Assembly: GCA_022843585.1 (NCBI GenBank)
Contig: JALHNJ010000010.1
Span: 62,001 to 126,000 of the forward strand
Origin: Chitinophagaceae bacterium
GTDB lineage: Bacteria > Bacteroidota > Bacteroidia > Chitinophagales > Chitinophagaceae
Length of the DNA: 64,000 nucleotides
Direction of reading: 5' to 3'
Shown: piece by piece, positions 51,035 to 59,773 of the stretch
How the letters are laid out: every line of letters starts with the position of its first letter
Numbering within the stretch: position 1 is the first letter of the stretch
Position numbers and translations under genes: made by a program
Notes under the pieces: model-generated
What the model was told of the DNA's origin: nothing
The model's database searches: none
Seen by the model: only the letters and a program-made list of their open reading frames with translations

Positions 51035-53788
51035 TTAATTATTAAGGAATCTAACTTTTCTTGTTTTTTGTCGAATTTCAAAATTTACAACCACTTCATC
51101 AGCAGTCATTCCAAGCTCTACATTAAACGACATTTCGACCGGCCTTACTTCTTTTGTAAAGGCCTCTTCGTTTAAAAACACACGGTATTTACCCGCCGGC
51201 ACATTAATAAAATATTCTCCTTTAGAGTCGGTAAGGGTGCTGTAATAGTTGCCTGAGCTATCTGTTACCATTACCTTTATTCGTTCAGCTTTAAAAGGCA
51301 AACTCATAGATGACAAAGAATCTAGTATAACATCAACTTTGCCTGCGATTACTTTGCCTTTTTGATAAGGAATTTCTAACACAGTATTTCCGGCAACCTG
51401 TGCAAATTGCAATGTTCCTTCTTTTGGTATATAACCTCTTGGTGCATACACTTTCGATAAATCAATTGCATATAATTTCTTCTCCACATTTGAGTATGTG
51501 GCAATACCTGCATTGCTGGTAATTAACTGGTCTTCGCCAATTTTAATTACAACATCCCTTAAAGGTATTTCTGTTGCTTCTTTTCGGTTATTTAAGTTTT
51601 CATCAATAAATAGAACAACTTTAAAGTCATAAAACTTTCTCTTAAAGAAAACAGGTAGATTCAGTTTTTTCTTAACTGTAAGAAGCACATTATTATTAGC
51701 AAGGCTTGAAAAATCAGGATTCGATGATGTGATAGGAACATTTCCCATAAGGCTTATATCCCAACCTGACAGCAGGTCTATATAACTTATATTCATGTTA
51801 TTAAAAATCATAACACTATTATCGAATAAAGATTTTGAGAAATTCAGCCCAGTATTAATTCTCAATTTTTTAAAGAATAGTAAATTTATATATGGTCTGA
51901 TGTTCATTGTTTCTCGTACAAGATTTGTGGTATCTCTGTTGTTCCCAAATCCTGAGTTTGGCATTCTAACGTAAAATGCACTAATGCCGCCATGCCTGGA
52001 ATTGATTGCGGCACTTGTTGAACTAATCCAAACTTGTTTATCCTTAAATGTTCTTCCTGCTCCAAAACCATTAAAGCTATTGAGAATAATACTTGTGAAC
52101 TTGCTTATTCGATAGGTGGATGAAAGCTCCAGGAATCTATAAGAAGGAAGACTATTTGATGCATTTAGAGTTTGACGAAAGTAACCAGCACTTGTCAATA
52201 AAGAGACCTTACCAACAACAGTTGACAAGGAGACCCCATATCTTTCAACATCAAAATTAAAGAAGTCTGAATTATACACCGTATCCCTGAAAATATAATT
52301 ATATCCTTTGGTTTTATTGTATTGATAAAACAATCCAACACTAAAATTCTTAAAAAATGTTCTGATAGTATGATTATGAATAAGAGCTCCTTTATTAAAG
52401 CCCGGATAGTAATTACCGGCTAAAAGAAAATCTGAAGAAAGCTCAATCTTTTTAAGCCGATATAATACATTATAACCAAGCAGAGTACCTGCTACCTCTT
52501 TTGGCATACCTGGCAGTTTAAGCATATAGTGGTCTTGTCCAACACCGAAATTTAGTTTGACCATTTTGTCATTCTTATCTATTAGGCTAACCTCGTTGGA
52601 TAATAAAAGGCTTCCCTTTTTTTCAACTGGGTCTACATTTACTGCCATAGTGTGCTTGAGTCCAATGCCTTTAATTTTGTATTTATGATACCCGGATACC
52701 AGATCATTTTTGAATATGCTTCTCCGGTAATTAAATATTGTTGTAAAATTAGACTCTTGTTGATTTTTCCCTTTATAAGTAATACTAAGCCCTTGTCCAA
52801 AAGCAAAAAATGAGTTGATATCTGAAAGGGCTCCTGCATAAACAGACCATCTTTTGTATTTATACTCCAATGAAAATACATTGCTTTCAATCGTATTGGC
52901 AATACCGAGTTGTTTAGTGCGATAGGAGAACCTTATATCTTCTCCTTTTTTTGTTTTTGCGCCTCCTGAAATTCCAGTGTAGTAAGATGACTGATTATCA
53001 GCCCAAAAAATTCCAGCTTCTAATTCTATTGGAATAACGTCATAAGCAAATTCGTTTTTTAAAACATGGCTGCTCAATCTTGAAAATGTAAACCGGAGTT
53101 TGTTGGTCTTGTCGTGTTGACCGGCGGCATTTACATCTATATACTTGCTTTTAATTGATTTTCGCATGATGGGGGTTATGCGAAGGGGAATAGAAATTTT
53201 TTTTTCTTCTCCTGGCTTTAAAGAGAGTTGATACATTTTGGAGAGGTAAAAAAAATCATTTCTTGCAGCTATACTAAAAGACTCTGTGGTATTCCCTTTG
53301 TTAGCAATGGCAAAATCTATTTCTACTTTTTTTGTATTATCCCTTATTATAATTTCTTGATTTTCAGTTGTCAAAGCGAATTTGTAAACTGAAGGAGCCC
53401 TGACAAAAAAAGAATCTCTATAAACATCCCCTTTTGAATCTTTTATATGTATTCCAAATGCTTGCCAGGATGCAAGCGACAATGGAGTTCTTATTAAATT
53501 TAGCGGAGTAACTTTTGTTTCATTGGGCATGAGTTTAACGACAATTGAATCGCTTCCTACAAGTTGCCACAACGGTGGGGCAAAAAGCCTTATTGTTACA
53601 TTTTGCTGGCTGCCCGAAGTATTTACCAGCAATAAATCATTATTTACAATATTGGAGCCTTCTGTCAGATTTACTGAATCTTTAAAAGAAAGAGTAATTG
53701 ACCTTTGCGATTTTGCATCCGGCAGGTATATAAATAGCACAACCACCAAAAACATCAGCTTCCATATGGCTATGTATCTATAATACAT
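51035..53788 (-). CDS. Large outer-membrane protein with Ig-like N-terminus and CarboxypepD-like C-terminus (usher-like)
   Basis: The product (917 residues from ATG 53788; TTG 53803 is in frame) has a signal peptide (WKLMFLVVVLFIYLP), Ig-like N-terminal domains (about 30-220, with GDSIVVKLMPNETKVTPLNL and YQLSLKPGEEKKISIPLRI), and a middle of about 450 residues with alternating short strands (SVYAGALSDINSFFAFGQGL, and others) typical of a beta-barrel. The C-terminal 200 residues hold carboxypeptidase-regulatory/SdrD-B-like domains (FIDENLNNRKEATEIPLRDV, then TDSSGNYYSTLTDSKGEYFI). The order Ig-barrel-Ig, with a chaperone-like gene next to it, parallels an usher, but it lacks the PapC sequence signature. 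The exact role is inference. Confidence 0.75.
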   Translation of the reverse strand: MYYRYIAIWKLMFLVVVLFIYLPDAKSQRSITLSFKDSVNLTEGSNIVNNDLLLVNTSGSQQNVTIRLFAPPLWQLVGSDSIVVKLMPNETKVTPLNLIRTPLSLASWQAFGIHIKDSKGDVYRDSFFVRAPSVYKFALTTENQEIIIRDNTKKVEIDFAIANKGNTTESFSIAARNDFFYLSKMYQLSLKPGEEKKISIPLRITPIMRKSIKSKYIDVNAAGQHDKTNKLRFTFSRLSSHVLKNEFAYDVIPIELEAGIFWADNQSSYYTGISGGAKTKKGEDIRFSYRTKQLGIANTIESNVFSLEYKYKRWSVYAGALSDINSFFAFGQGLSITYKGKNQQESNFTTIFNYRRSIFKNDLVSGYHKYKIKGIGLKHTMAVNVDPVEKKGSLLLSNEVSLIDKNDKMVKLNFGVGQDHYMLKLPGMPKEVAGTLLGYNVLYRLKKIELSSDFLLAGNYYPGFNKGALIHNHTIRTFFKNFSVGLFYQYNKTKGYNYIFRDTVYNSDFFNFDVERYGVSLSTVVGKVSLLTSAGYFRQTLNASNSLPSYRFLELSSTYRISKFTSIILNSFNGFGAGRTFKDKQVWISSTSAAINSRHGGISAFYVRMPNSGFGNNRDTTNLVRETMNIRPYINLLFFKKLRINTGLNFSKSLFDNSVMIFNNMNISYIDLLSGWDISLMGNVPITSSNPDFSSLANNNVLLTVKKKLNLPVFFKRKFYDFKVVLFIDENLNNRKEATEIPLRDVVIKIGEDQLITSNAGIATYSNVEKKLYAIDLSKVYAPRGYIPKEGTLQFAQVAGNTVLEIPYQKGKVIAGKVDVILDSLSSMSLPFKAERIKVMVTDSSGNYYSTLTDSKGEYFINVPAGKYRVFLNEEAFTKEVRPVEMSFNVELGMTADEVVVNFEIRQKTRKVRFLNN

Positions 53789-53818
53789 TTTAAAGACTAT
53801 CAAAGGGTTTAACGGTAA

Positions 53819-53851
53819 AATATAGAAGCCCTTATTTAGGGCTTCTATATT
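53819..53851 (-). terminator. Strong hairpin between putative major subunit and barrel gene
   Basis: A 13-bp perfect stem, AATATAGAAGCCC paired with GGGCTTCTATATT, with a 7-base loop and a short T-tract on the minus strand. It lies between the small secreted protein gene (53863-54480) and the downstream operon, and could reduce read-through so that the first protein is made in larger amounts. Confidence 0.78.
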
Positions 53852-53862
53852 GTTAAGTGCAA

Positions 53863-54480
53863 TTAATCAACAGTAGCAGTTACATAAACATCAGCTTTGT
53901 AAAGACCTGGACCATAGTTCCAGGCATTTGCCAATGGCTTCATTCTGAACTGCAATTCAAATTGGCCATAAGTTGGGTTATGCTCACTGATTACGTTATC
54001 AAAACCTGCACCTGCACCAATTGATGCAAAGTAAGGCAAGTCAACATAAGTACCTTTTGCGTTTACAAAAGAAGTAAGCCCAGGAGTAGCAGCATTTTTT
54101 ACTGTCCACTGAACGTTGCTTGTTGATAGGTTCTGATTAAAATTTGAACCAAAGTACTCAAAATTCTGATCAGTAGTGAATAGGTTGATATCAAACTTCA
54201 TGTTTGACCATACATTCAAATCCCAATCATTTTGACCGCCATCGTTGTTTTCAAATTGCTGATAGCTGTCAAAATCAGTACGGCAATCATACTCAACATA
54301 ACCAGTTGGTTGTTGGTTTGGCCATAAACAAATAATTGGTTCAATTTCAACTTTTAAATCAAAGTCAACTTTGTAATCGCAGCATGGTGCTGGTGGTGGA
54401 TTGTACGTATTGGCAACTTGTGCATTTACAGCTACAAATGAACCAATAGCCAATGCGGCTGTGAAAAAAATTTTTCTCAT
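53863..54480 (-). CDS. Secreted beta-protein A (putative major fibre subunit)
   Basis: The 205-residue exported protein has a clear signal peptide (RKIFFTAALAIGSFVAVNAQ), and the mature protein starts with a Pro/Cys-rich PPPAPCCDYKVDFDLKVEIEP. It is rich in Asn, Phe, Tyr and Asp with no long helix, and ends NYGPGLYKADVYVTATVD. This ending matches the strand ends of proteins B and C (G-x-Y, alternating hydrophobics, then T). It is first in the operon and followed by a strong hairpin, which suits an abundant structural subunit. No family is recognised. Assignment as a subunit is inference. Confidence 0.7.
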   Translation of the reverse strand: MRKIFFTAALAIGSFVAVNAQVANTYNPPPAPCCDYKVDFDLKVEIEPIICLWPNQQPTGYVEYDCRTDFDSYQQFENNDGGQNDWDLNVWSNMKFDINLFTTDQNFEYFGSNFNQNLSTSNVQWTVKNAATPGLTSFVNAKGTYVDLPYFASIGAGAGFDNVISEHNPTYGQFELQFRMKPLANAWNYGPGLYKADVYVTATVD

Positions 54481-55103
54481 TTTTTTACATTTAGAATTTA
54501 AAAAAAATTGTTACTGTGGTAATCCAGAGGTTGATTTACGGTGGTTGGGTTCAGAGGAGGTAGATAGTGGGCTACTTGTTCAGAGGAAAAACCTTCAACG
54601 TTGATAAGGCTAAAGTAGATAATTTATTTATATAACCGAAATTGTTTTTCCACATTTTTTATAACATGATAAAATGATTATCGTAAATCTACTATAACCC
54701 ATGTAAAGGAATAATGTTGCAACAATGATATTTTATTATTGCGATAATAGCACCTCAAACTTACACGTATAAATGACTTGATTGTATTTACCTGCAAATT
54801 CATTATTATTTATTATCTGCATCAGTTATCCTTGCAATTGGATTATACCTATACATAAACCCGTTATAGGCATGGCCATATATATCTCTTCTACAAAAGC
54901 AAGTATAAATTTTTACAGGAAAATATCACCGGTTGATTTTATACTTTTCTTTTGTCCCTATATATTTCTACAACTTCATAGCCTTCGTTTTCAGCTTTCT
55001 GATTTATATTTTTCACAAACCTATTAGTAGTAAACGAGACAATAAAAAAATCCCCCGTTTTATAAACGGGGGATTTTGTATGCTATAAAAAATCTAATTC
55101 AGC
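54481..55103. other. 623-base intergenic region
   Basis: AT-rich, with no supported gene. A possible hairpin with imperfect arms CAATGATA / TATTATTG near 54.72 kb, and the terminator at 55043-55075. It must hold the promoter of the beta-protein operon, but no clean TAnnTTTG box was found on the minus strand. Confidence 0.5.
55043..55075 (-). terminator. Terminator of the large T9SS protein gene
   Basis: On the minus strand AATCCCCCGTTT pairs perfectly with AAACGGGGGATT around a 3-base loop, followed by a seven-base T-run. It is 29 bases after the stop. Confidence 0.92.
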
Positions 55104-58100
55104 TTAAAGAATCTGAAGGAAACCAGCTACTATTTTTTCAGTAGTTTTCTCTGTAACCTTCACTACATAAGTTCCGGCTGGTTGATTGCTTAGATCAAAC
55201 TCTACCTGAACGTAAGGAGGAGTAGTTCTTCTTAAATCAATATTCTTCCTTGCTACCAATTGTCCTTGTGAGTTGTATACAGAAATCACACGACTGTCAG
55301 CTTCAGCTGTTGGAGATCCATAGAACAATCTTACCTGGAATCTGCCATCAGATGGGTTTGGATAAATCCAAAGTCTGTCAGAGAATTGTGCATCTATAAC
55401 AATTACATTCGAACTATTTACACATCCATTGACATCAGTAACGGTTGCACGGTATGCACCTAATTTATCAACGTCAGCAGTAATAGTTGAAGTAGTAGCA
55501 CCTGCTACTGTAGCACCATTGAGTGTCCATGAATAGCTGGTAGCATTTAATGGAGCTGGTGAAGTAGTAGCAGTAATTACAGTTGTAACGCCAGGTGTCA
55601 ATGAAGTTACCGGAGTTGAAATTGTAATTACAGGAAGTGGATTCACATTCAACCTTGCACCGTTAGATGTAACTGTTGTAGCACAAGGTGCAGTAGTTAC
55701 AACCACTCTGTACAGGTTGTTATTCATCAACAAGGTAACATTAGTAAGTGTAAGCGTTGCAGCTGTTGCACCAGTAATGTTTGCATAAGTAAGACCATTG
55801 TTGGTACTTACCTGCCACTGATACGTGGATGCAGCAGGGCCGTTAGGGGCATTAGCTACAACAGTAAATGTTGCAGTTGCACCAAGACATCTTGTTGTAT
55901 TAACCGGTTGTGTAACGATTGTTGGATTAATATTTACAAACAAGGTAGCTGCAGAACTTGTAACACTTGAACCCGGAGCAGGACAAGCACCACTTACAAT
56001 TACACGATACAGGTTTTGATTTAAACCAGCAGTTGCACCAGTAATAGTTAAGGTATTTGTTGTTGCACCAGAATAAGGAGCAGCATTAGCAATATTTGAA
56101 TAAGTACCACCGCCGTTTGTGCTTACCTGCCACTGATATGTAGTACCAAGTGATGGGCCTGCAGCAACCGTAAATGATGTATTTAAACCGGCACATGTTG
56201 TTCTGTTTACCGGCTGTGTAGTGATGGATGGCGGAGGTGTTACAGTAATAACTGCTGCACCTGTATTACCAACACCTACACAACCATTAGCACCTGTTAC
56301 AGATACAATAGTATAAGTAGTAGTAGCAGATGGGAACACATCAATTGGTGTACCGCTTACATAACCATTAACTATAAAGTTAGAAGTACCATTAGTATAA
56401 ACCAATGTATACGGTCCGGTTCCACCAGTAATATCTACTTTGATGTTAGATAATGTGTTAGCACATGTAACTGCAGGTGGCCTAAGTACCGATACATTAT
56501 CAATACCGATAAAATCTGAGTTAGCTCCAGTTGGTCCACCACTTTCAACAAAATATCTAAAGGCAAGGCGACCAGATGTTGGGCTACCTAAACCAGATAC
56601 AGTAGCGGTATATTTTGTCCAAACATTCGGGAATGCAGTTGCATTGTAGGTAGGATTAATATCTAATAACAATGTACCAAAATCTCCGGTAGATGTGGCA
56701 GTTGCACCAACATTCACACTTGCACCGCTGGTACTAAGTCTTACTTGTAACCTATCCGGGAAACCAGCATTTGCAGCTCTTCCATAAAACTCCAGAACAT
56801 CACCATTTTGAAGTGTGGTTGTAGGAGTAAATAACCAGTTGCTGATTGTTCCGGTACCTGCAGTATTATTAAAGTTTGCACCGATATATGAAGTAGGTCC
56901 GCCATTAAATGCAGGGAATACAGTAGCATTACCCTGGAACCAGCCAGTAGTACCAACAGGGGCACTCAGATTTTGAGCAGCCCATCCTGCCGGAAGTGGT
57001 GCAGCAACATCCCAGCTTTCATTCCATAATGTAGTTGGAGGTGCTCCCAAACTGCTTATAACAGCAGAAGTAGAAGTTCCTAAAACCTGAACACTTACAG
57101 GAGCAGTTGCACAACCATTAGCACCATAACCATTAACTGTATAAGTAGTATTTACACTAGGCGTAGCAATTACTGTAGAACCCGTTGTTGTGTTCAATCC
57201 TGTTGCAGGAGACCAGTTATAAATGCTGCCACCTGAAGCTACTAATGTAGCCCGGGCACACACTCCACTTGGTAAACCATTAGGAGTAACTGATACAGTT
57301 GGGACAGGTAATACATTTACCGTAACTGTATTTGCACCTACGCAAGGTCCGTTGTTTACAGTAGCTGTATATGTTGTTGTTGTAGCAGGACTTGCATAAA
57401 CAACTGAAGTTTCAGTACCGGCAACATAAGCACCTGTACCATTAGGATTTGTAAATAAACCGGTTACAGGAGTCCATGTGGCTGTTGTGGCTGGTATATT
57501 GAATGTTATACTAAAACCACCAGAAATAGAACCTGCATCTCCACCTAAATCATCAACAACAAATAATTCCCATGTACCGTTTCCTGCAGTAATAGAAGAT
57601 AATAAAGGAGTAGCCTGAGATATACTACCAGGACCAGGAGCAGGGAAATTATCCGGAACACCTATGTTAGTAGGTCGGTAAGTACCAGACACAATTGCAG
57701 CTGGCAATAGAGTAGCCGCACCATCATTAAATGTTAGGTTAGCATTTACAGCATCTGTTGCTCCACCTGCATCTGACATTAGAATTACCGTTTGACCTGA
57801 TGGTGAACGTAAGGCGATATCTACATCAGCAGGGAAAGTATGTGAAAATCCGGTTAGAGTTACAGAATTAATAGTTGCTCCACCTGGTAAACCTGCAACT
57901 GCTAGTGTAGCAGGATAAGGGCTGGCATTTCCAACAGCATTGATTGTAATAGCCCCCGCTGCAGTAAATGGAGCAGATATAGTTGCCGGAAGAGTTTGAT
58001 TAACTCGTAAAGCTTGTACAGAGCCTGCACAAATTGTAGATACATCCGGAGTTATACAGCTGCAAGCAGTAACAGTTACAGCCTGTGATCCGCAAGGACC

Positions 58101-59039
58101 AGGAGCTGGAGCACAACCACCCTCACCACGGGCAAAATAGGTTGTATTGGCAACAGGGCTTACAGTTATAGAAGTTCCAGTGCCAATTGAAGCACCAGTA
58201 CCACAACCACCAGCATACCATACCCAGTTTGCAGCACCATTGAGGTTGCCAGACAAAATGCTTAAAGTAATTGGCGAGCCAGCACATGTGCTGGAAGGAA
58301 CTGAAGATATAACTGGAGCAGTTGCATTAGTAGGTACACAAGGTGTGCAAATACCATCTACTGTAATTGAATAGCCTGAAGAAAATACACCAGGTGTAAC
58401 TGTTGTTACAGCCAGAACCATTGTTGCTGAACCCGGAATAACAACTTGAAAACTTATAACACCACCGGCACCAGCAGCGCTAGAGCCTGCGTCAGCAAGA
58501 TAATTAGTACAAACATTGGAAGGATCAAAGCTACCAAGGTGTGCAGACACAAATTGGCTGATTGCCGGGTCATTGTTAGTTACAGTAACTGTAACACACT
58601 GAGAAACTGGCTGAGTATTAACAAACGAATACGTGTCGTACACATTACCTGCAGCCCCAAAAGCTCCGGGGCAAGCCGGCTTTGGAGTACAGGTTGAAGG
58701 AACACCATCTCTAAAAAACCTTCCTCCTGTCATAACAGGATCAGCAGCTGTAAGTGCTCCTGTAAATGTGGTACAAATAGCTTCTGGTTGATTTCTATTA
58801 ACTAATTGCACCTTATTAGGGCGTCCCGCATCATTATCACTAATGCTGCCAGCAGCTAAACGCTGCTGCTCAACTTGTTCTTTGGTAAGTGCCTTTTTTT
58901 CTGTGACAACGGGCTTAGGCCTTGCCCCATTTGTAGTCTTTTGAGCATACGAGAATTGCAACGATAGCAGCAGAACAATTGCCATCGGAAGAAATCTCAT
59001 GCAGAATAACTCTTTTAATCGAGTAAATTTTGGTTGCAT
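55104..59039 (-). CDS. Large T9SS-secreted adhesin-like protein with P-domain and Ig-like repeats
   Basis: The 1311-residue protein has a signal peptide (MRFLPMAIVLLLSLQFSYAQ; an ATG at 59000 would also start there), a Thr/Ser/Val/Gly-rich body low in Lys and Arg, a P/Homo-B-like domain at roughly 57.5-58.0 kb (VTLTGFSHTFPADVDIALRS, then GNGTWELFVVDDLGGDAGSI), and at about 55.6-56.2 kb two Ig-like repeats that both have TTQPVN or VTQPVN, YQWQVSTN-G and LYRV-V. The C-terminal 75 residues (LWIYPNPSDGRFQVRLFYGS to NQPAGTYVVKVTEKTTEKIV) are the type A T9SS sorting signal. It is likely exposed on the surface as an adhesin or enzyme-carrying scaffold. Confidence 0.9.
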   Translation of the reverse strand: MQPKFTRLKELFCMRFLPMAIVLLLSLQFSYAQKTTNGARPKPVVTEKKALTKEQVEQQRLAAGSISDNDAGRPNKVQLVNRNQPEAICTTFTGALTAADPVMTGGRFFRDGVPSTCTPKPACPGAFGAAGNVYDTYSFVNTQPVSQCVTVTVTNNDPAISQFVSAHLGSFDPSNVCTNYLADAGSSAAGAGGVISFQVVIPGSATMVLAVTTVTPGVFSSGYSITVDGICTPCVPTNATAPVISSVPSSTCAGSPITLSILSGNLNGAANWVWYAGGCGTGASIGTGTSITVSPVANTTYFARGEGGCAPAPGPCGSQAVTVTACSCITPDVSTICAGSVQALRVNQTLPATISAPFTAAGAITINAVGNASPYPATLAVAGLPGGATINSVTLTGFSHTFPADVDIALRSPSGQTVILMSDAGGATDAVNANLTFNDGAATLLPAAIVSGTYRPTNIGVPDNFPAPGPGSISQATPLLSSITAGNGTWELFVVDDLGGDAGSISGGFSITFNIPATTATWTPVTGLFTNPNGTGAYVAGTETSVVYASPATTTTYTATVNNGPCVGANTVTVNVLPVPTVSVTPNGLPSGVCARATLVASGGSIYNWSPATGLNTTTGSTVIATPSVNTTYTVNGYGANGCATAPVSVQVLGTSTSAVISSLGAPPTTLWNESWDVAAPLPAGWAAQNLSAPVGTTGWFQGNATVFPAFNGGPTSYIGANFNNTAGTGTISNWLFTPTTTLQNGDVLEFYGRAANAGFPDRLQVRLSTSGASVNVGATATSTGDFGTLLLDINPTYNATAFPNVWTKYTATVSGLGSPTSGRLAFRYFVESGGPTGANSDFIGIDNVSVLRPPAVTCANTLSNIKVDITGGTGPYTLVYTNGTSNFIVNGYVSGTPIDVFPSATTTYTIVSVTGANGCVGVGNTGAAVITVTPPPSITTQPVNRTTCAGLNTSFTVAAGPSLGTTYQWQVSTNGGGTYSNIANAAPYSGATTNTLTITGATAGLNQNLYRVIVSGACPAPGSSVTSSAATLFVNINPTIVTQPVNTTRCLGATATFTVVANAPNGPAASTYQWQVSTNNGLTYANITGATAATLTLTNVTLLMNNNLYRVVVTTAPCATTVTSNGARLNVNPLPVITISTPVTSLTPGVTTVITATTSPAPLNATSYSWTLNGATVAGATTSTITADVDKLGAYRATVTDVNGCVNSSNVIVIDAQFSDRLWIYPNPSDGRFQVRLFYGSPTAEADSRVISVYNSQGQLVARKNIDLRRTTPPYVQVEFDLSNQPAGTYVVKVTEKTTEKIVAGFLQIL

Positions 59040-59141
59040 AATATATTATTTAAATGATTGATTACTACCACTTGGCAGTAGAATGTCCAGAATCCGGGAC
59101 GTAAGATAATTTTTTTTTGAATACCACGAAAAAAAAACAAA

Positions 59142-59603
59142 TTACCACTTATCCACTTCTTCAGTATTCTTCTCCGGCTCTAAGCCAGCATCAGATAAAG
59201 AAGTTGTTTCCGGCTTTTCTTCTACAGCAGCTACTTCAATAGGATTGTCTGCGGCAGGCAATGCTTCTTGCAGGCCTGCCTCATCCATGCTCTCGTCATG
59301 ATTGAATGCATCAAAATCAAAATCAGGCATCAGATCAGTTTTTACATAATCAACTGCTTCCCCTAATGCTTTGATGAATTTATTAAAATCTTCTTTGTAA
59401 AGAAATATCTTATGGCGGTCATATCCATTATCATCAAACCGTTTGCGACTTTCTGTAATGGTAAGGTAATAATCATTACCCCTTGTAGCTCTTACATCAA
59501 AAAAATAAGTTCTTCGTTTACCAGCACGAATACGTTTGCTGTAAATGCTCTCCATCTTCCGGTCGTTGTTATCAAATTTTTTTTCGTTGTTTTCGTACGC
59601 CAC
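59142..59603 (-). CDS. PUR-family (DUF3276) nucleic-acid-binding protein
   Basis: The 153-residue protein starts at GTG 59603. It has the PUR-alpha-like repeat as found in Bacteroidota DUF3276 proteins: SIYSKRIRAGKRRTYFFDVRAT, then GNDYYLTITESRKRF and HKIFLYKEDFNKFIKALGEAVDYV. It ends in an acidic, low-complexity tail (about 50 residues). PUR proteins bind purine-rich single-stranded DNA or RNA. Such acidic tails are usual in this family. A promoter with good spacing lies upstream (59651-59681). Confidence 0.92.
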   Translation of the reverse strand: MAYENNEKKFDNNDRKMESIYSKRIRAGKRRTYFFDVRATRGNDYYLTITESRKRFDDNGYDRHKIFLYKEDFNKFIKALGEAVDYVKTDLMPDFDFDAFNHDESMDEAGLQEALPAADNPIEVAAVEEKPETTSLSDAGLEPEKNTEEVDKW

Positions 59604-59650
59604 TGTGTAAGTTTTTAGCAGTTAAGGAATTACTTTAGTTTTGGAAGGCA

Positions 59651-59681
59651 CAAATATAGAGATGTTTTTGAAACAGCCAAA
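59651..59681 (-). promoter_or_regulatory. Promoter of the PUR-family gene
   Basis: On the minus strand TTTG (59678-59681), a 19-base spacer and TATATTTG (59651-59658) fit the Bacteroidota consensus. The GTG start is 48 bases downstream. Confidence 0.62.
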
Positions 59682-59773
59682 TGGGTTTTAGGGTTGCTGA
59701 AAGCAGATATTAAATAAATTTCTCAGGTTGTCAGAAGCCGGAGTTGTTATAGTGAAAAAATATTGCCTGTCTG

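Noticed and set aside
54700-54780. Imperfect hairpin CAATGATA / TATTATTG
   Set aside because: Short, AT-rich and with a mismatch; the chance expectation in such DNA is high.
54782-55027. Open + frame of 81 codons in the gap after protein A
   Set aside because: Begins with TTG, has no recognisable signal or domain, and lies in AT-rich intergenic DNA that contains a terminator on the other strand.
55600-56230. Repeated sequence in the large T9SS gene as a CRISPR-like array
   Set aside because: The repetition is at protein level (Ig-like modules with TYQWQVSTN), long and diverged, with no short identical repeats and spacers.
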